From Chaetoderma sp. LZ-2023a (Eukaryota; Mollusca; Caudofoveata; Chaetodermatida; Chaetodermatidae), in NCBI GenBank assembly GCA_034401795.1, contig CM067370.1, positions 61,420,369 to 61,484,368 on the forward strand: DNA of 64,000 bases. The letters run 5' to 3'. Below are positions 10,055 to 21,331 of this stretch, piece after piece. The notes under the pieces are model-generated. The model ran no database searches, had not been told where the DNA came from, and saw only the letters and a program-made list of their open reading frames with translations. Both the position numbers and the translations under genes were made by a program. Position 1 is the stretch's first letter; each line of letters opens with the position of its first letter.

Positions 10055-11130
10055 ATGCTGCAGCATGTGCAACATCCAGATGGGGCCATGGAACCCGTGA
10101 CATCGCACCACACTGATCCACGGAAGGACTGCCTGATGGTCAATCGACCCAGTATACTCGATGAGAACCCATTGTCCGCTGCTGAGAAGTATATTGACTT
10201 TGCAATCTCGGCACAGATCCACGAGATCAAGAGCATGACACTCAAATTCAAACTTCAGAGCACAATAGAGCAGACGGTAGAGCTCCTGCAGGTTCTGAAC
10301 AGGTGGGAGATCGTGCAGAGCAACAGCACCATGGACACCACCTATGTGAACGATGAGTACCGAGTCCTAGGTCCGCTTGCTCGTGGCCCAACCTTCTATG
10401 CAAAGGGAAAGGGGTACTACACTGTGGGGTGCAATGAGGGGTTCACGGAATTCAAACTACGGGCAGGTGTCCAGAAGCCCGTGGCAGTTCCACTATTAAC
10501 CCTCCTCGAGAACACACACCTGAATCCGGCTGCCATGCAGGATAGGCTGTTCCTCCGGGTGTACACTGAGCAGCTCGCAAATGCGACGATGAATGCTCCA
10601 AGACTTCATGTCTAGCATGACAAGAATGACCAGGAGCTGAAGCAAACGGGTTCCAACAGCGGATCGTGCATGTGGAGCGAGAACACCAGCAGGTCCAAGC
10701 CACAGCTAACCAACGGGTAGAGCTGACATTGCATCGTGGTGCATCGGACTGTGTTGCTGTTGTGGACCTGGTTCAGAAGGGAGGAGTCATCCAGCAGGTG
10801 GATAAGCTAGACGACTTCAAGCTTGTGGTTGCTGGGACCAATGTTCTTGGTGAGGTACGCGAGCCGGCTGATTGCCAACTCTACAGACAGAAAACTAAGT
10901 CATATGCACTTCTATGCCTAACCAGTGGAAGCGAAGACCTCGAGTCGGCACTCGAGCGCCGTCACCACCTCAGGGGCAAGGACATCCCACCTAATCAGGG
11001 CAACCGGCTCAGCTTCAACATCGGAAACCTCATATCTGGGACTTGCTCATTAGGTGTGACGGTACTTTACTTTGGCTATGCTAAGGTATGCGTGTCGAAC
11101 ACATCAGGTATTCAGCTTGAGCATGCGTAG
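10055..11130 (+). pseudogene. Polinton capsid-like structural gene, frameshifted
   Basis: The frame from ATG 10055 (an alternative ATG is at 10088) runs to a TAG at 10613-10615; a second frame from about 10650 runs to TAG at 11128-11130. Together they would give about 355 residues, with alternating beta-rich hydrophobic stretches and a Gly/Tyr-rich middle. The length and neighbourhood fit a jelly-roll-type minor capsid (penton-like) protein of Polintons, but no signature proves it; identification is by context. The break between the halves is a stop plus a frameshift within about 60 bases. The 3' end overlaps the convergent small gene at 11112-11492 by 19 bases. Confidence 0.5.
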
Positions 11131-11492
11131 AGCATGACTCCTGTCATCACCACTGCAGCTGCCAACACTACTATAAGCTCTGCTGTCTTCTGACCTGTCG
11201 ATGCTTCATAGTCGCGCGTTGGCTCAGATATCTTTACAGCCTTGTAGTACTCATCGAGACTCTCATCTGCCTCTTTGAGGCTCTGGTTGACCTGAGCTCG
11301 GAGTTGGTGTCGGCGTGCCTCCCTCTTGCGCATATGCTCGAGGGCTTTGCTGTACTCAAACGTCTCCTTAGACAGCTTCTCCATCGCCTGGTTATGACGC
11401 TCACGCTTGGCCTCTGCCGCCTTCTTGTCAGCGAAGCTGAGTCCCCAGTTCGCTAAGGCAAACACGCCCGCATTCAAGATTGTGGAAGCCAT
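11112..11492 (-). CDS. Small Polinton protein: coiled coil with membrane segments
   Basis: An intact 126-codon frame begins MASTILNAGVFALANWG, a short hydrophobic N terminus, continues as a long charged helix rich in Glu/Lys/Arg (about residues 20-90, coiled-coil-like), and ends with a hydrophobic segment, residues 104-123 (ELIVVLAAAVVMTGVMLYAC). Proteins with this start and layout accompany Polinton-type elements in animal genomes, to my recollection; a virion or membrane role is inference. It is divergent from the gene at 11554 and shares its promoter region. This is one of the few Polinton frames here without a break. Confidence 0.65.
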   Translation of the reverse strand: MASTILNAGVFALANWGLSFADKKAAEAKRERHNQAMEKLSKETFEYSKALEHMRKREARRHQLRAQVNQSLKEADESLDEYYKAVKISEPTRDYEASTGQKTAELIVVLAAAVVMTGVMLYACSS

Positions 11493-11493
11493 G

Positions 11494-11523
11494 ATATAGA
11501 CTGCAGTTTAAAGCTACTATATA
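11494..11523. promoter_or_regulatory. Bidirectional TTTAA/TATATA Polinton promoter module
   Basis: Plus strand: TTTAA 11507-11511, 6-base spacer, TATATA 11518-11523, ATG at 11554. Minus strand: TTTAA 11512-11508, 8-base spacer, CTATAT 11499-11494, directly against the ATG at 11492. The two promoters share the same TTTAA core. Confidence 0.6.
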
Positions 11524-11553
11524 GCTGTCCCCCAGCGACGGATCCCCAGAGCG

Positions 11554-11985
11554 ATGTATGAACCAGAGGCTTATGAAGATCCAGTCGAGGATATAGATGA
11601 TGAGGACTATGAGGAGGACTATGATGAGGAGGATGATGCAGACAACTACGATGTAGTGGAGACCGCGGGTGAGTATGATGATGTAGAGCCTGAATCCCGC
11701 AAGCTAGTACACAGAGCGAAAGGAATCTATCGCACTTACGCAAAAGGTTCTATCGGTCCGCTGGCAGCAGTTGGGGATCTGATCGATCTGTTCACAACGA
11801 AGGCTGGTGAGACAGTCCGCAAGATCGCCAACAATGCTCTCCATGGGGTGGAGAAGATTTCTGAAGCCATACCAGCCATCGCCTAAGGAGTAGGTACGTT
11901 CTTCGGAGTTGCAGGCCCTTGGCTACCGTACGTTGCCATAGCGCTCATGGCCATCTGGGCCGCCAAACATTTAAGCCGGACTATA
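11554..11985 (+). pseudogene. Small acidic Polinton membrane protein with in-frame stop
   Basis: From ATG 11554, a strongly acidic N-terminal third (Asp/Glu/Tyr-rich, residues 1-48) is followed by a basic/amphipathic region (about 49-110). A TAA at 11884-11886 stops the frame, but the same frame continues openly to TAA 11983-11985 and encodes a typical single membrane span (YVAIALMAIWAA). Either the stop is a nonsense mutation in a 143-residue protein or the short form is the product; the coding-quality sequence after the stop favours the former. Function unknown. It lies directly upstream of the integrase gene on the same strand, whose promoter module overlaps its 3' end. Confidence 0.6.
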
Positions 11986-11987
11986 TA
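11970..11987 (+). promoter_or_regulatory. TTTAA/TATATA module before integrase
   Basis: TTTAA at 11970-11974, a 7-base spacer and TATATA at 11982-11987 end three bases before the integrase ATG at 11991. The closeness to the start codon is unusual for a normal TATA box. Confidence 0.55.
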
Positions 11988-11990
11988 AGG

Positions 11991-13296
11991 ATGGCATCTC
12001 TGTACAACCTGGTCAAGTCCCTTAACTTCCGAGGGTTGGTCGATAAACTACCGTTCAGTGAGGATCCAGCAGAGACTAGCCGCCGGTGTACGGAGGTGTT
12101 TGAGGAGGTCTTCAGTGATAGTTGAATGAATGACGGCCATCTGTTCATCTGTTTAGAGTTCGCCCAGGCCATGCGTGACAGGACAGGAGTGGACGTCAGT
12201 GATAAAATCACCCAGGCCATGCGTGACAGGACGGGAGTGGACGTCAATGATAAAATCACCCAGGACGTGCATGACAGGACGGGAGTGGACGTCAGTGATG
12301 AAATCGGGGAGTTCCGTCTTTCTTGAGGAACTCTCCTATCAGCCTGGTGGATATTACCGTGAGCCCCCTCAACTCCTCGAGGCTGCAATTTGCAAGGGCC
12401 ACAACTTCACATTGGAGACAGTTAGCCAGTGGTTCAGCCACCAGGCGATGTGGCAGATATACAGACCTCGCCCACGGCACATCAGGCATACCCATTTCGA
12501 GGAAACTGTCCCGAACAGAGTTCACCAGGCAGATGTTCTATTCCTCCCACACGACTCGGTTGGTTGTAAGACCTACAAGTATGCCCTCACCATCGTCGAT
12601 GTCGCCAGCAAGTACAAGGTGGTAGTACCGCTCACAGACAAGTCAGCTGGCCAGGTGGCCCAGGCATTCCATGGTGTCGGAAAATCCCCTCCAGTGGCCG
12701 GAATTGTTGCAGGTGGATGAGGGTAAGGAGTTCAGAGGGGAGACTACAGCCCTCATGCAGAAACACAGTGTGGCAGTTAGGCGAGGCGAGGTAGGGCATC
12801 ACCGTGCCCAGGCTATCATTGAGTGGTCGAATTGGACAATGGCAGAGAGACTGTTCCCACACCAATACACCCAGGAAATGGCCGCGCCGAGTGAACATTC
12901 CAGAGTATGGGTGAGGTGAGAGGGCTGCCTGCTGTGGTGGAGAGATCCAATGCCGAGGCTACTAGGCTAATCGGGAATAAGCCGGTAGAGGCTATCAGAC
13001 ACTCTGCTGGTCACAGCTCTAGAGGAGCGAACAAGGGAGAGGAGTGCCTACCACCTGATGCTCTGGTTCGGTATCTGTATGAGCCTGGTGAGCTGGAATG
13101 GGGTCGACGGTGTGCAACGGATCCTAACTGGTTGATAGATGTTCACAGGCTTGACAAGTATGTGGAGGCAGAGGGGTGTCCTACACTGTACTACCTGGCA
13201 CACCAGCACGGAGTGCCTAGGCGACCATTTGTCCTAGAAGAGCATCTGCTAGTCCCTGAAGACACACAGCTTCCACCCCCTAGGGTGCTGACATGA
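11991..13296 (+). pseudogene. Polinton integrase (retroviral-type DDE), broken
   Basis: The gene begins MASLYNLVKSLNFRGLVDKL. A TGA at 12123-12125 interrupts the frame, and the frame shifts near 12318, 12675 and 12910. The catalytic core is recognisable: HQAD (about 12523), LQVD (about 12705) and the Glu in AIIEWSN (about 12814), so all three acidic residues of the DDE triad survive. The C terminus resembles the chromodomain-like end of Polinton integrases (DPNWLIDVHRLDKYV, then VPEDTQLPPP). In the family this enzyme inserts the linear element into the host chromosome. A 48-bp minisatellite (12169-12312) expands the N-terminal region by 16-residue units. It converges with the polymerase gene, overlapping it by about 100 bases if the polymerase stop is read correctly. 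Confidence 0.88.
12169..12312 (+). repeat. 48-bp minisatellite, three copies, inside integrase
   Basis: Three adjacent 48-base units starting at 12169, 12217 and 12265, each reading roughly QAMRDRTGVDVSDKIT. Because 48 is a multiple of three, the expansion keeps frame. The first two differ at two or three bases; the third is more diverged. Confidence 0.9.
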
Positions 13297-15730
13297 TGCT
13301 CGATGGGCTCGGTGTGGACCCCATCTGGCAGCACATGGCACTTATCATAGTAAGCGGAGAGTCCATGTTTTTCCTGCACATACATCACCATACCCTGTTT
13401 GCGCATGCGTAGGCCTCGATTGGTGGCTCTGTCCACCCCACCATGGATGGCGCTGTAGGACCTCTGCCAAGAGATGTCATTCTGCCGTTTAGACATTCCC
13501 TTGGTCGAGCATTTCACTTGCAAGTTTCTGCTGTTCCAGCGGTCTGTATTCTCCACGTAGTAGCACTTGGAGCAGAGAGCAATACCACGAGTGCCTTCGA
13601 ACTCGAGCTTGAACAATCCCGGAGTGTGGTTAGACCATTTGTCCCATGCCAACCAGTCCCGTTTGTAGGCCTCATACTCCGTGCATCTCTGGGCGTATCA
13701 CCTCATCGAGGTTGGAGCCTGCTATGGCGATATAGGCAGAATCGATGTCCATCTGCAGTTACTCGAAGCGGTCACGAGCTACGTAGCGGTCGAGGAAGTC
13801 CTAGTAGAACTCCAGCATTGGCAGCTTCGCCAGCTCGTATACTGCTATACCCACCTGGAAGGGGCGACGAATGGTGATTTTAGCCTTACGGCTCTGCAAT
13901 TTGTAGGAATCCCCGATCTCCTCTAGACTCTCGAACCATGTGCTACGCAAGGCTCTGACTACTGCTCGTTTATCCTTAGTGAAGCTCGTGTTGGTATGAC
14001 GTTCTAATGCCTCAATCAGCTTCCCATATGCACTGTTGCCGAGGAGTTTGAAGAGATCAGCCAACAAGGCTTTACTTTTGTCAACATCCCCGGTACGACA
14101 TGCCTCAGTAACAGAGTCTACAAACCATTCAAAAGGTTTCTGTGAGGTGTAGTCTATAGTGCGATAGATAGCAGTAATCTCTAACCCGTTGGTAGTGTGT
14201 GTAAGTGGGTACCACTTGAGAGTTGGTGCATACAATAACCTCTTCTTACCAGAGAGTGCACCAACGAGCTTGCTAGTTGTAGATTTTTTTCGACCTGTTT
14301 TATCAAGGTATGCAAGCATCTCTGAAGATATAGCGTCTTCTCGGATCTCTCGATTATAGAAGATGGGAGACATCTCCTCGAACTTTGGCCATAACACTTT
14401 AGGTACCTAAATGTCGACCTCAGCAAACCCGAACCAACGATCCGCTAGCAGATCCTGCTTAAAGCGTTCAACATCACTGCTTACACACCCACCCCACTGT
14501 CGTACAGTTTCTTAACCACACGGCATTGCTTGGGCCATGGTTGACAAATACAGAGCATTTGCATCATAACCAAGCAGACGTTGACATACTCGCGTACCTT
14601 GGCGAATTCTGGTAACCCCAGCCTCGTGATATCTCATGAACACAATGCTCGGACCACCACCAACAGCACCCTTTAACATCTCGTAAGCTTCCTTGCCTGG
14701 AGAGTAAAGGCTAATATCTGGCTCATGTTCAGCAGTACCACGAAGTAAGTACTGAAGCGACAGACCAGGAAGTGACACCGCATCCTTCAGAATGTCAATA
14801 CCTCGTTCTGTGTGGAATTCTCGCATCTTCTCTAAGGCTTCAATGAACGGGCTAACATCCAAGTTGTTGTACTATCGCAACCAGTCAGTGTAGCTCGCGG
14901 GGTAGTGTCGGGCCATTCCAGTGTTTGATGTCGACTCGCCGTGCCGCAAGTGCACAACGAATGATGACGCTGGTTAGCTTCTGGTCTCGGGGTGACGGAT
15001 CCTGTACGATACTGCCCTACAGGTATCAAAGACCGGCTCCTAAGGCCGGTGGAACTCAATCGTTCCGGTGGGGCCATGCACCCATCGTCGTGAACATTAA
15101 ACACAACAGTCTCATCCCAAGAGTTTGTGTCACCAGTATACCTGTCCATAGAAATTTTGTGATCTATGGACTTACAAGATTTGATTGGTGACTTAATTAA
15201 ACTAAGTCTATACAATAATTTTACCTGAACAGACCGTCAAGTATGCTAGATAAAAATGATGAGCATACGAAAGACATAGAGACAGCATGATGAACTTTTA
15301 AATGTAGGGCTCCCGGAGGTACCACACAGACTCATAGGTCCGCAGAGGTATCCCCGCAAGGGAGGCTCCCGTACACGAGACGTAACTAATTAACTTAATA
15401 TAAGCTATTATACCTCTAAGCTGAAAGGAAGAAAATTATCTTTGTAGTGACGAAAAATCATGTGCCTCATGCGGGCACTACTCCTAATGCTAGTTCGGGT
15501 GAGGAGTATTATCCTCGCATGGACCATGTCACTGAACCCTTGTGAGAGGCAAGTGCCTCGTGCGGGCCTCCGTCATGGGAAAATGTCGCCACTGCTTAAA
15601 GCGGGAGAAGAGTAGTAGTAAAAAGGGGCCCCACTCTAATATTTAACCAAAATGCTAGAAAGAAAAGACCATACCTAGTGAGATTATGACTATAAGGTTG
15701 CGTGCTGTTTTACGTGAAGACGGGACGAAC

Positions 15731-16756
15731 GGTTCCCGAAGGATTCCCTCGTCACCGTCTTATGCAATTCTCAGTATGCTGAATTAGTAGTTGCTGCTTT
15801 TATTTTTGCGGGCCTTCTTCTATGCTTGTCCTATTATTTAGTTTTTAGAGACAAGAACTATTTTTGGCCGCAACTGGCTGGCGTCTACCTAGCTGTTAGA
15901 TATGGCTGTCATTGAGAACAGATGCCCTGAGACATCAATACTGAAGACAGCGTGCATACATGTTACTTAGTAAGATCTCCGAACTGGATAAGAATCTGGA
16001 CATCTCACTCCATAACCACATAAAACGTTACAAAACATTGGTTACTTTTCCCAAAAGCATTTTAGGCAAGTGATCTATCGTTAGGGTGGGGGTAAGGGAG
16101 ACGAATAGCCACCGTAAATGTCCTTCCCGTGAGGGCGTGGCAGATCTGAATATCATTCCCAGACATTGTTATGGAATTCGGTGGGGATGCGCATCTCGCC
16201 CGTTACCAGGTTCTATGGAACTAACTTTTTAACCTGTCATTAGGTTCCCGAAGGATTCCCTCGTCACCGTCTTATGCAATTCTCAGTATGCTGAATTAGT
16301 AGTTGCTGCTTTTATTTTTGCGGGCCTTCTTCTATGCTTGTCCTATTATTTAGTTTTTAGAGACAAGAACTATTTTTGGCCGCAACTGGCTGGCGTCTAC
16401 CTAGCTGTTAGATATGGCTGTCATTGAGAACAGATGCCCTGAGACATCAATACTGAAGACAGCGTGCATACATGTTACTTAGTAAGATCTCCGAACTGGA
16501 TAATAATCTGGACATCTCACTCCATAACCACATAAAACGTTACAAAACATTGGTTACTTTTCCCAAAAGCATTTTAGGCAAGTGATCTATCGTTAGGGTG
16601 GGGGTAAGGGAGACGAATAGCCACCGTAAATGTCCTTCCCGTGAGGGCGTGGCAGATCTGAATATCATTCCCAGACATTGTTATGGAATTCGGTGGGGAT
16701 GCGCATCTCGCCCGTTACCAGGTTCTATGGAACTAACTTTTTAACCTGTCATTAGG
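15731..16756. repeat. 512-bp near-identical tandem duplication
   Basis: Sequence from 15731 repeats from 16243 with a period of exactly 512 bases; the second unit ends by about 16756. By eye only one base differs (GATAAGAATC versus GATAATAATC). Very recent duplication or an assembly artefact. No coding potential seen. Confidence 0.95.
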
Positions 16757-17939
16757 TTTAAATACAAGCTGCCCAGTTATGCACTGTGGTGCGGGAGGAT
16801 CGTTCAGCCGATTAAAGAAAATAATAATTAAGACATGTTTTCACAGTGCTTTCCTACATTGGCAAAGGTGCTAACTACTAAGTATCCGAAGATACCCTGG
16901 AAATGTGTGTGACACCACACCCTGGCCATCACCGCTCGGAAACCCCAATAGTTTCCCACGGTTGGATCAGTCCATGGTGCAGATAGGGACATCCAAACAA
17001 TCAAGAAGCCATAAGGTTTAGTGGAGCATGAAGAGAGACAATAACTTTAGAAATATGAGGCCTTTTAGGCATCTTGGTCAATCTTACACACCCTTGCCAG
17101 AGTGCGGGGCTAAATTATCGCAACTACTGGAAAAGAGGCGTACACTACGTGTTTCTTAATGAAGAAATTGTCTCTAATCATATTAAACCTATCCTATCGA
17201 GCTGAATAGAAGAGGTTTTTAGTCAGTAGCATGCCGAGCTAAACAGAGTTATAGCACAGACAGCGACCTCAGTGAAAGATTGTTGGTGGCAGGAGAAAGT
17301 CCTGCATATATAAATGTAGCTGTATAGTGTTTCATTCGTGCACTGCAGTCCTATATTTTCTACAAATAAACAAAACATATGAACTGATGGCCACTGGCCA
17401 TATATAAACTAACCAGAACAATTAATACAGTGTGAAATGATCAGAATAATATATCTATAGTACAGGTTAAGGAACCTACGGTGCGGTTAGCGAAAACACC
17501 TTACAGAAGTAAGAATAACTATAAACAAAAACAGAAATTATAACTAGTGGTCCTAAGACCGTTACGGTACCTTTTAATCATCAGGACCATTTATACAAAT
17601 ACGATATAATTATCAAAGATATAATTAATAGAATAATTAAAAGGTCAAGTATAGTTACTTGAATAATCAGTAGTCATTCTTACGCCTGGGCTATCGTGTT
17701 ACGGAAATTGATACATCACTCTAGGTTGACGTGAGTTGATGCATTCCCTGGAAGCTGGAAAGTTCCCGCAGGCTGGTTCCCGTAAACAGGATTCCCGCAA
17801 GCAGCTCATGACAGCGCGGATCAAACTCAGGACTGTAATCACAATATAGAATGTCTAATGAGTAGTCAGCAAGAGATACAATAATATTACTGCTGTGACA
17901 AAAGTTCCCGTACACCGATGGTATGGATGGAAGTTGACA

Positions 17940-17969
17940 ACCCCCCGATCATAAGCGGGGTTGTTTAAT
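17940..17969. other. GC stem-loop inside the TGTAG element
   Basis: ACCCCCCGATCATAAGCGGGGTTGTTT forms a short stem (CCCCG with CGGGG) with a T-run after it. A similar palindrome, TGTACCGTCTTGGTACA, lies near 18551. Structural meaning is unknown; repeated GTACC/GGTAC pairs may be binding sites for a mobilising enzyme. Confidence 0.4.
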
Positions 17970-20900
17970 GCAGATGAAGATACATAATTAAGCCTAACAG
18001 TGCGGGGTACGTCAACCAGCTCTGAAGAGTACCGGGCAAAGTTTACTTGCTGAGGTCGAAAAGTTTAGATGAACCTGCACGACATCAGTGCAGGGACGGT
18101 TAAATAACCACTTTTTGGCGTGGCCGGCAGATCCGGTGAGTCATCCACCAAAGAACATCGCTGCCTCTACATCTGTAGAATCACATTTTCATGCCGGAAA
18201 AGGCCTCACCGCAAGTTTGTGTTCCGAATTAGTTCTTAATATATTCGTGAACAATATCTGAAAAGTTCCCAAAATTCTTCCGTAGGCACGGGAGTTACAA
18301 AATTGCTTTAGTGTGGTGGGTTGTGTTACTGCTGGCTACGGGAGAAAAACCGACAGAAAGCGAAGTGATCTGCGTAATGTCGTGCTGATCGTAGCTGACA
18401 CAGGTCCAACCTATTCGGCCCCTGGCCGAGGATGCTCTCGAGTTCTGAATCTTGTCTCCTTTTATACTACTCGGAATTTGGAAAGCCCGTCGAATTCTGG
18501 TCTTGATTAATGCCAGACTCGGCAGGAACAGGTGATTAAAAAGGATTACATTGTACCGTCTTGGTACACTAAAAGCGTCATCCCATCTTAGTCGAAAACT
18601 ACACGCTCTGTTAAAAATAGCATTTTAAGCGTGTGTATGCGCACTTTGCGCTTTAACGAATTTAGTCGTTTTTATAACGTGATTTCTCTCATAGGCCCAT
18701 ATACGCTTATGGCTCTACCCAGGGTGGGGGGGCATGTTCAGGGAACGAATCCAGGATGGGCTGCGCATACCCAGCTTGGCTGGTACGGCCAGTACCGGTC
18801 CGGTCGATCCGAACTACACCAGCAAATGTCTTCATCCACAGATCTCTGAAGGTCTGCTTACAAGCTTTCCACTCTGACAACTCAAGAGGGTAACCACCTT
18901 TGAGCTTGGACCACCATGCAGGAAAATCAGGTAGTCCAGGATAGTCAAGCTTCTCAGGTGAGTCGAACCATTCATAAGGTAACCAGCTCTTCTGTTGCGT
19001 GCAACCGTAGGCTTTGATCCATTTCTCATAAGAAACCCCTGGGCCGAGGTAGTTGATTACATCGAGAAACCTCAGTTCAGGCTTAATGAGGAAAATTGTC
19101 TGGCTAGCCTTCTTGGTGACTTTCACCATTCCTTTGGCTGTAGTAGTAAGTTCATCCACGAAGTACTTCTTGATGAGGTTCAAGTCGTACCGCCCAGAGT
19201 TGAACCCGAGCACAGGCACCTGGTCACACCACTCATTGATAAGTCGCTGCTGTCGTTTTGGTAACTTGTCCAAGTCTGCAGGTAGATACTGTGACCGAAC
19301 CCTTGCACGAATCGTGGAGGCTCGTAGTTGGATCTCCTGCATGAACTCTGAGATCAGCACTTTGGAGTTAGCATTGCAGAGTGTGAGTTGGCGAGCTCAC
19401 GCCACCGTCTAAGGAGCAGCCGACTGACACCGAGATTGGTATGTGGGCACTCTCGATCGTGAGACTCTCTCTGTAGGGTGGGTCTTGATCCCATCTAGAA
19501 GGGCTTCAAAGTCATAGACAATAAAGTGTGGGTATGGTACTGTCCGCACAGTGGTGTGGACACTTGGACAGCGTTTTATACAGCCCTCCCACTGTACCAC
19601 AAGCATGCGTCCAGATGCTCTCAGTTTCTCGTCTCTCGTGACCATCTTGCAGTATCTTTGATCAGCATCCTCACCTCGCTGGGGTTGTGAATATCCATGC
19701 CAGTGACAGCCATGAAACTGGTATACTGTGTCAGTTGTCAGATCATAGCCATCTATGGGAGCTCCCTCGATCCAACGCTCACCACCGTGACCACACTTTG
19801 CGTGGTGTATATGAATTCCACGGTTTCTCGACTCATATTCAATCCAACGAGTAGCCGCGGAACTAGCCGGTTGGTATGGATAGAAGGCCTTCTCGTATGG
19901 TGACGGTGGTGCCACTACCTTCTCCTCAGGGCAATCGATGGTCGTTTTCCCCCCTGTACAGCGGTCAGCATGGCGATGGAGACTACATGCTTGGGTGAAC
20001 TGCTGTTGACAGTGCCCACAGCTGAAAGTCTGGGCCAGCTTGGAGATGTCCTTAATGAAGACGGCGTGGTGGTCATACACTCCTATTGTCATGATGGTCG
20101 GATAGTGTGCAGGTTTCCTGGTCAGATGCCAGCTACCCTCTTCAATGGGCTCATAAACACGAATCTCTGTCTACGTAAATAACTCTACCTTGTCCAGCTG
20201 GTCTAGGGACGTCTTTGGTACGTCAGCCACAGGCCTGTTCAGGCCATAGAACTGTGTAACAAGCTCTCGTGCAGGAGCTGTAATTCTATCAGCTCTTGCA
20301 CCCGGCTGGACTGCTAGACATCTCCAGAGGCACATGTTATCTTTGTAGGTATCGAGTGCCACCATTCCCTTGCTCCATCAGAGCCAGACCGGGAGGGGGC
20401 CTGTCCCTAGCAGAGGCTGGCGGTCGATGACAACCTTTACCTCAATGTTGATTGATCTGACGAAGGCTCACACCGTATTTGGCCGATTGATAGTGTCTGG
20501 GTCGAGGCGGGCTTGCTCTCTGCCCTCCACCCAAGTCTGGGTCTCTCCTAGTCTATTCATCCAGGGACTTCCTGGGGCATTCTTGTGGAAGAGCATTACG
20601 CTACCATCCTCGATGTGGTGGATTCGATAGGTGTGGGTATACCGAAGGTAGAAGGCGTTCTGAATAGTCCGCAGCTTCTCCATGATCCGACCTGTAATGT
20701 CTCCTTCTAGCCCTCTGAAGAATGTCCAGCATACTGCTCGCTGTCCTCTCTGCTCTGTCTCCCTCTCACCGAGACGCTCGTTGAGAATCTGCTGACCCTC
20801 TCGCCTCATACTCCGGGCTAGGGTTTCAGATCTCGGTCCCCTCATTAATCGTCTTCTGATTCGGTCTAGACGAGGTAGGCGTTCTTGTGGATGGCTTGCC

Positions 20901-21211
20901 ATCCAAGTTGCTACTGCTTTGGCCCGTAAGCTGACATTCGTCTCCTCATACAACTGACGACTCTCACGGAGCAGCTGTGCTTTCTTGTGAGGGTTCCATG
21001 GATCCTCAGAGGTGAGCGCCGGAAACCTCCCTGTCTGTTTTGTTTGGGAGAGTCGCTTTAGCCACTCCTCAGCAAGGGTGGGGAGTCGCTTTCGCCACTC
21101 CTCGGCATTGGCGTGTGCAATCATCTGGAGTAGGTCGGCTTTGTGAGCCTTAGAATAGCCTCTAAGACTGAATTGCTTTGCCATCACTCGAAGCTGTGTT
21201 ACAGTAACCAT

Positions 21212-21292
21212 GATGCAAGGTCTATATTTAGATCTTAAACATTTCTAACTTACAATAACCCTGATGCAAGGTCTATATATTAGATCTTAAAC
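21212..21292 (-). promoter_or_regulatory. Duplicated TTTAA/TATATA promoter module before polymerase B
   Basis: On the minus strand GTTTAAGATCT followed by an ATATAGACC box occurs twice about 52 bases apart (21292-21270 and 21240-21219); the second ends about 10 bases before the ATG at 21211. The same box occurs before the Cys/His gene at 23602-23583. Confidence 0.65.
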
Positions 21293-21331
21293 CTTTCTGA
21301 CCCTCTTCGAGGGTGTTACACAGTAGGTGGA

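Larger units (their letters stand above)
14889..18818 (-). mobile_element. 3.93-kb non-coding TGTAG...CTACA element inserted in polymerase B
   Basis: The ends read TGTAGCTCGCGGGGTAG on the left and, reverse-complemented, TGTAGTTCGGATCGACC on the right: short inverted termini. They are flanked by TCAG (14885-14888) and CCAG (18819-18822), an imperfect 4-bp target duplication. Removing the insert with one flank copy keeps the polymerase frame, which supports these limits. No ORF over about 65 codons is found. Both ends match the 456-bp element at 43604-44059, and inner parts match 23798-25517. TGTNR termini with 4-bp duplications are known from Ginger-type DNA transposons and also resemble LTR ends; no direct LTR pair was seen. 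Class is therefore unresolved; a non-autonomous Ginger-like element or a solo-LTR-like sequence are the options. Confidence 0.75.
13191..21211 (-). pseudogene. Polinton protein-primed-type DNA polymerase B with N-terminal SAP-like domain, interrupted
   Basis: Read from ATG 21211 on the minus strand. A SAP-like N terminus (VTQLRVMAKQFSLRGYSKAH) is followed by a long Arg-rich region, the family block ALDTYKDNMCLWRCLA (about 20360), a C2H2-type finger (about 20030-19970), an endonuclease-like block with CHWHG (about 19700), and exonuclease motif FNSGRYDLN (about 19205). The polymerase core follows beyond the insertion: motif A DANALYL (about 14560), motif B KLLGNSAYGK (about 14035) and motif C-like DIDSAY (about 13745). 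Most breaks are single in-frame stops (for example 20468, 20171, 14863, 14512, about 14406, 13801); frameshifts lie near 19400 and 13660. The TGTAG element at 14889-18818 splits it between exonuclease and polymerase domains. About 1,320 codons excluding the insert, slightly long for the family. Confidence 0.88.

Noticed and set aside
14832-15215. 127-codon minus-strand frame near the left end of the TGTAG element
   Set aside because: It spans the element terminus and its flank, and the homologous DNA at 43800-44058 is full of stops, so it is not a gene.
17940-17969. Rho-independent-type terminator
   Set aside because: The stem and T-run are real, but the sequence is animal nuclear DNA inside a transposon, where bacterial terminators have no role.
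14889-18818. Full LTR retrotransposon with two LTRs
   Set aside because: The 456-bp relative would have to occur at both ends in direct orientation; only its two outer parts are found, one at each end.
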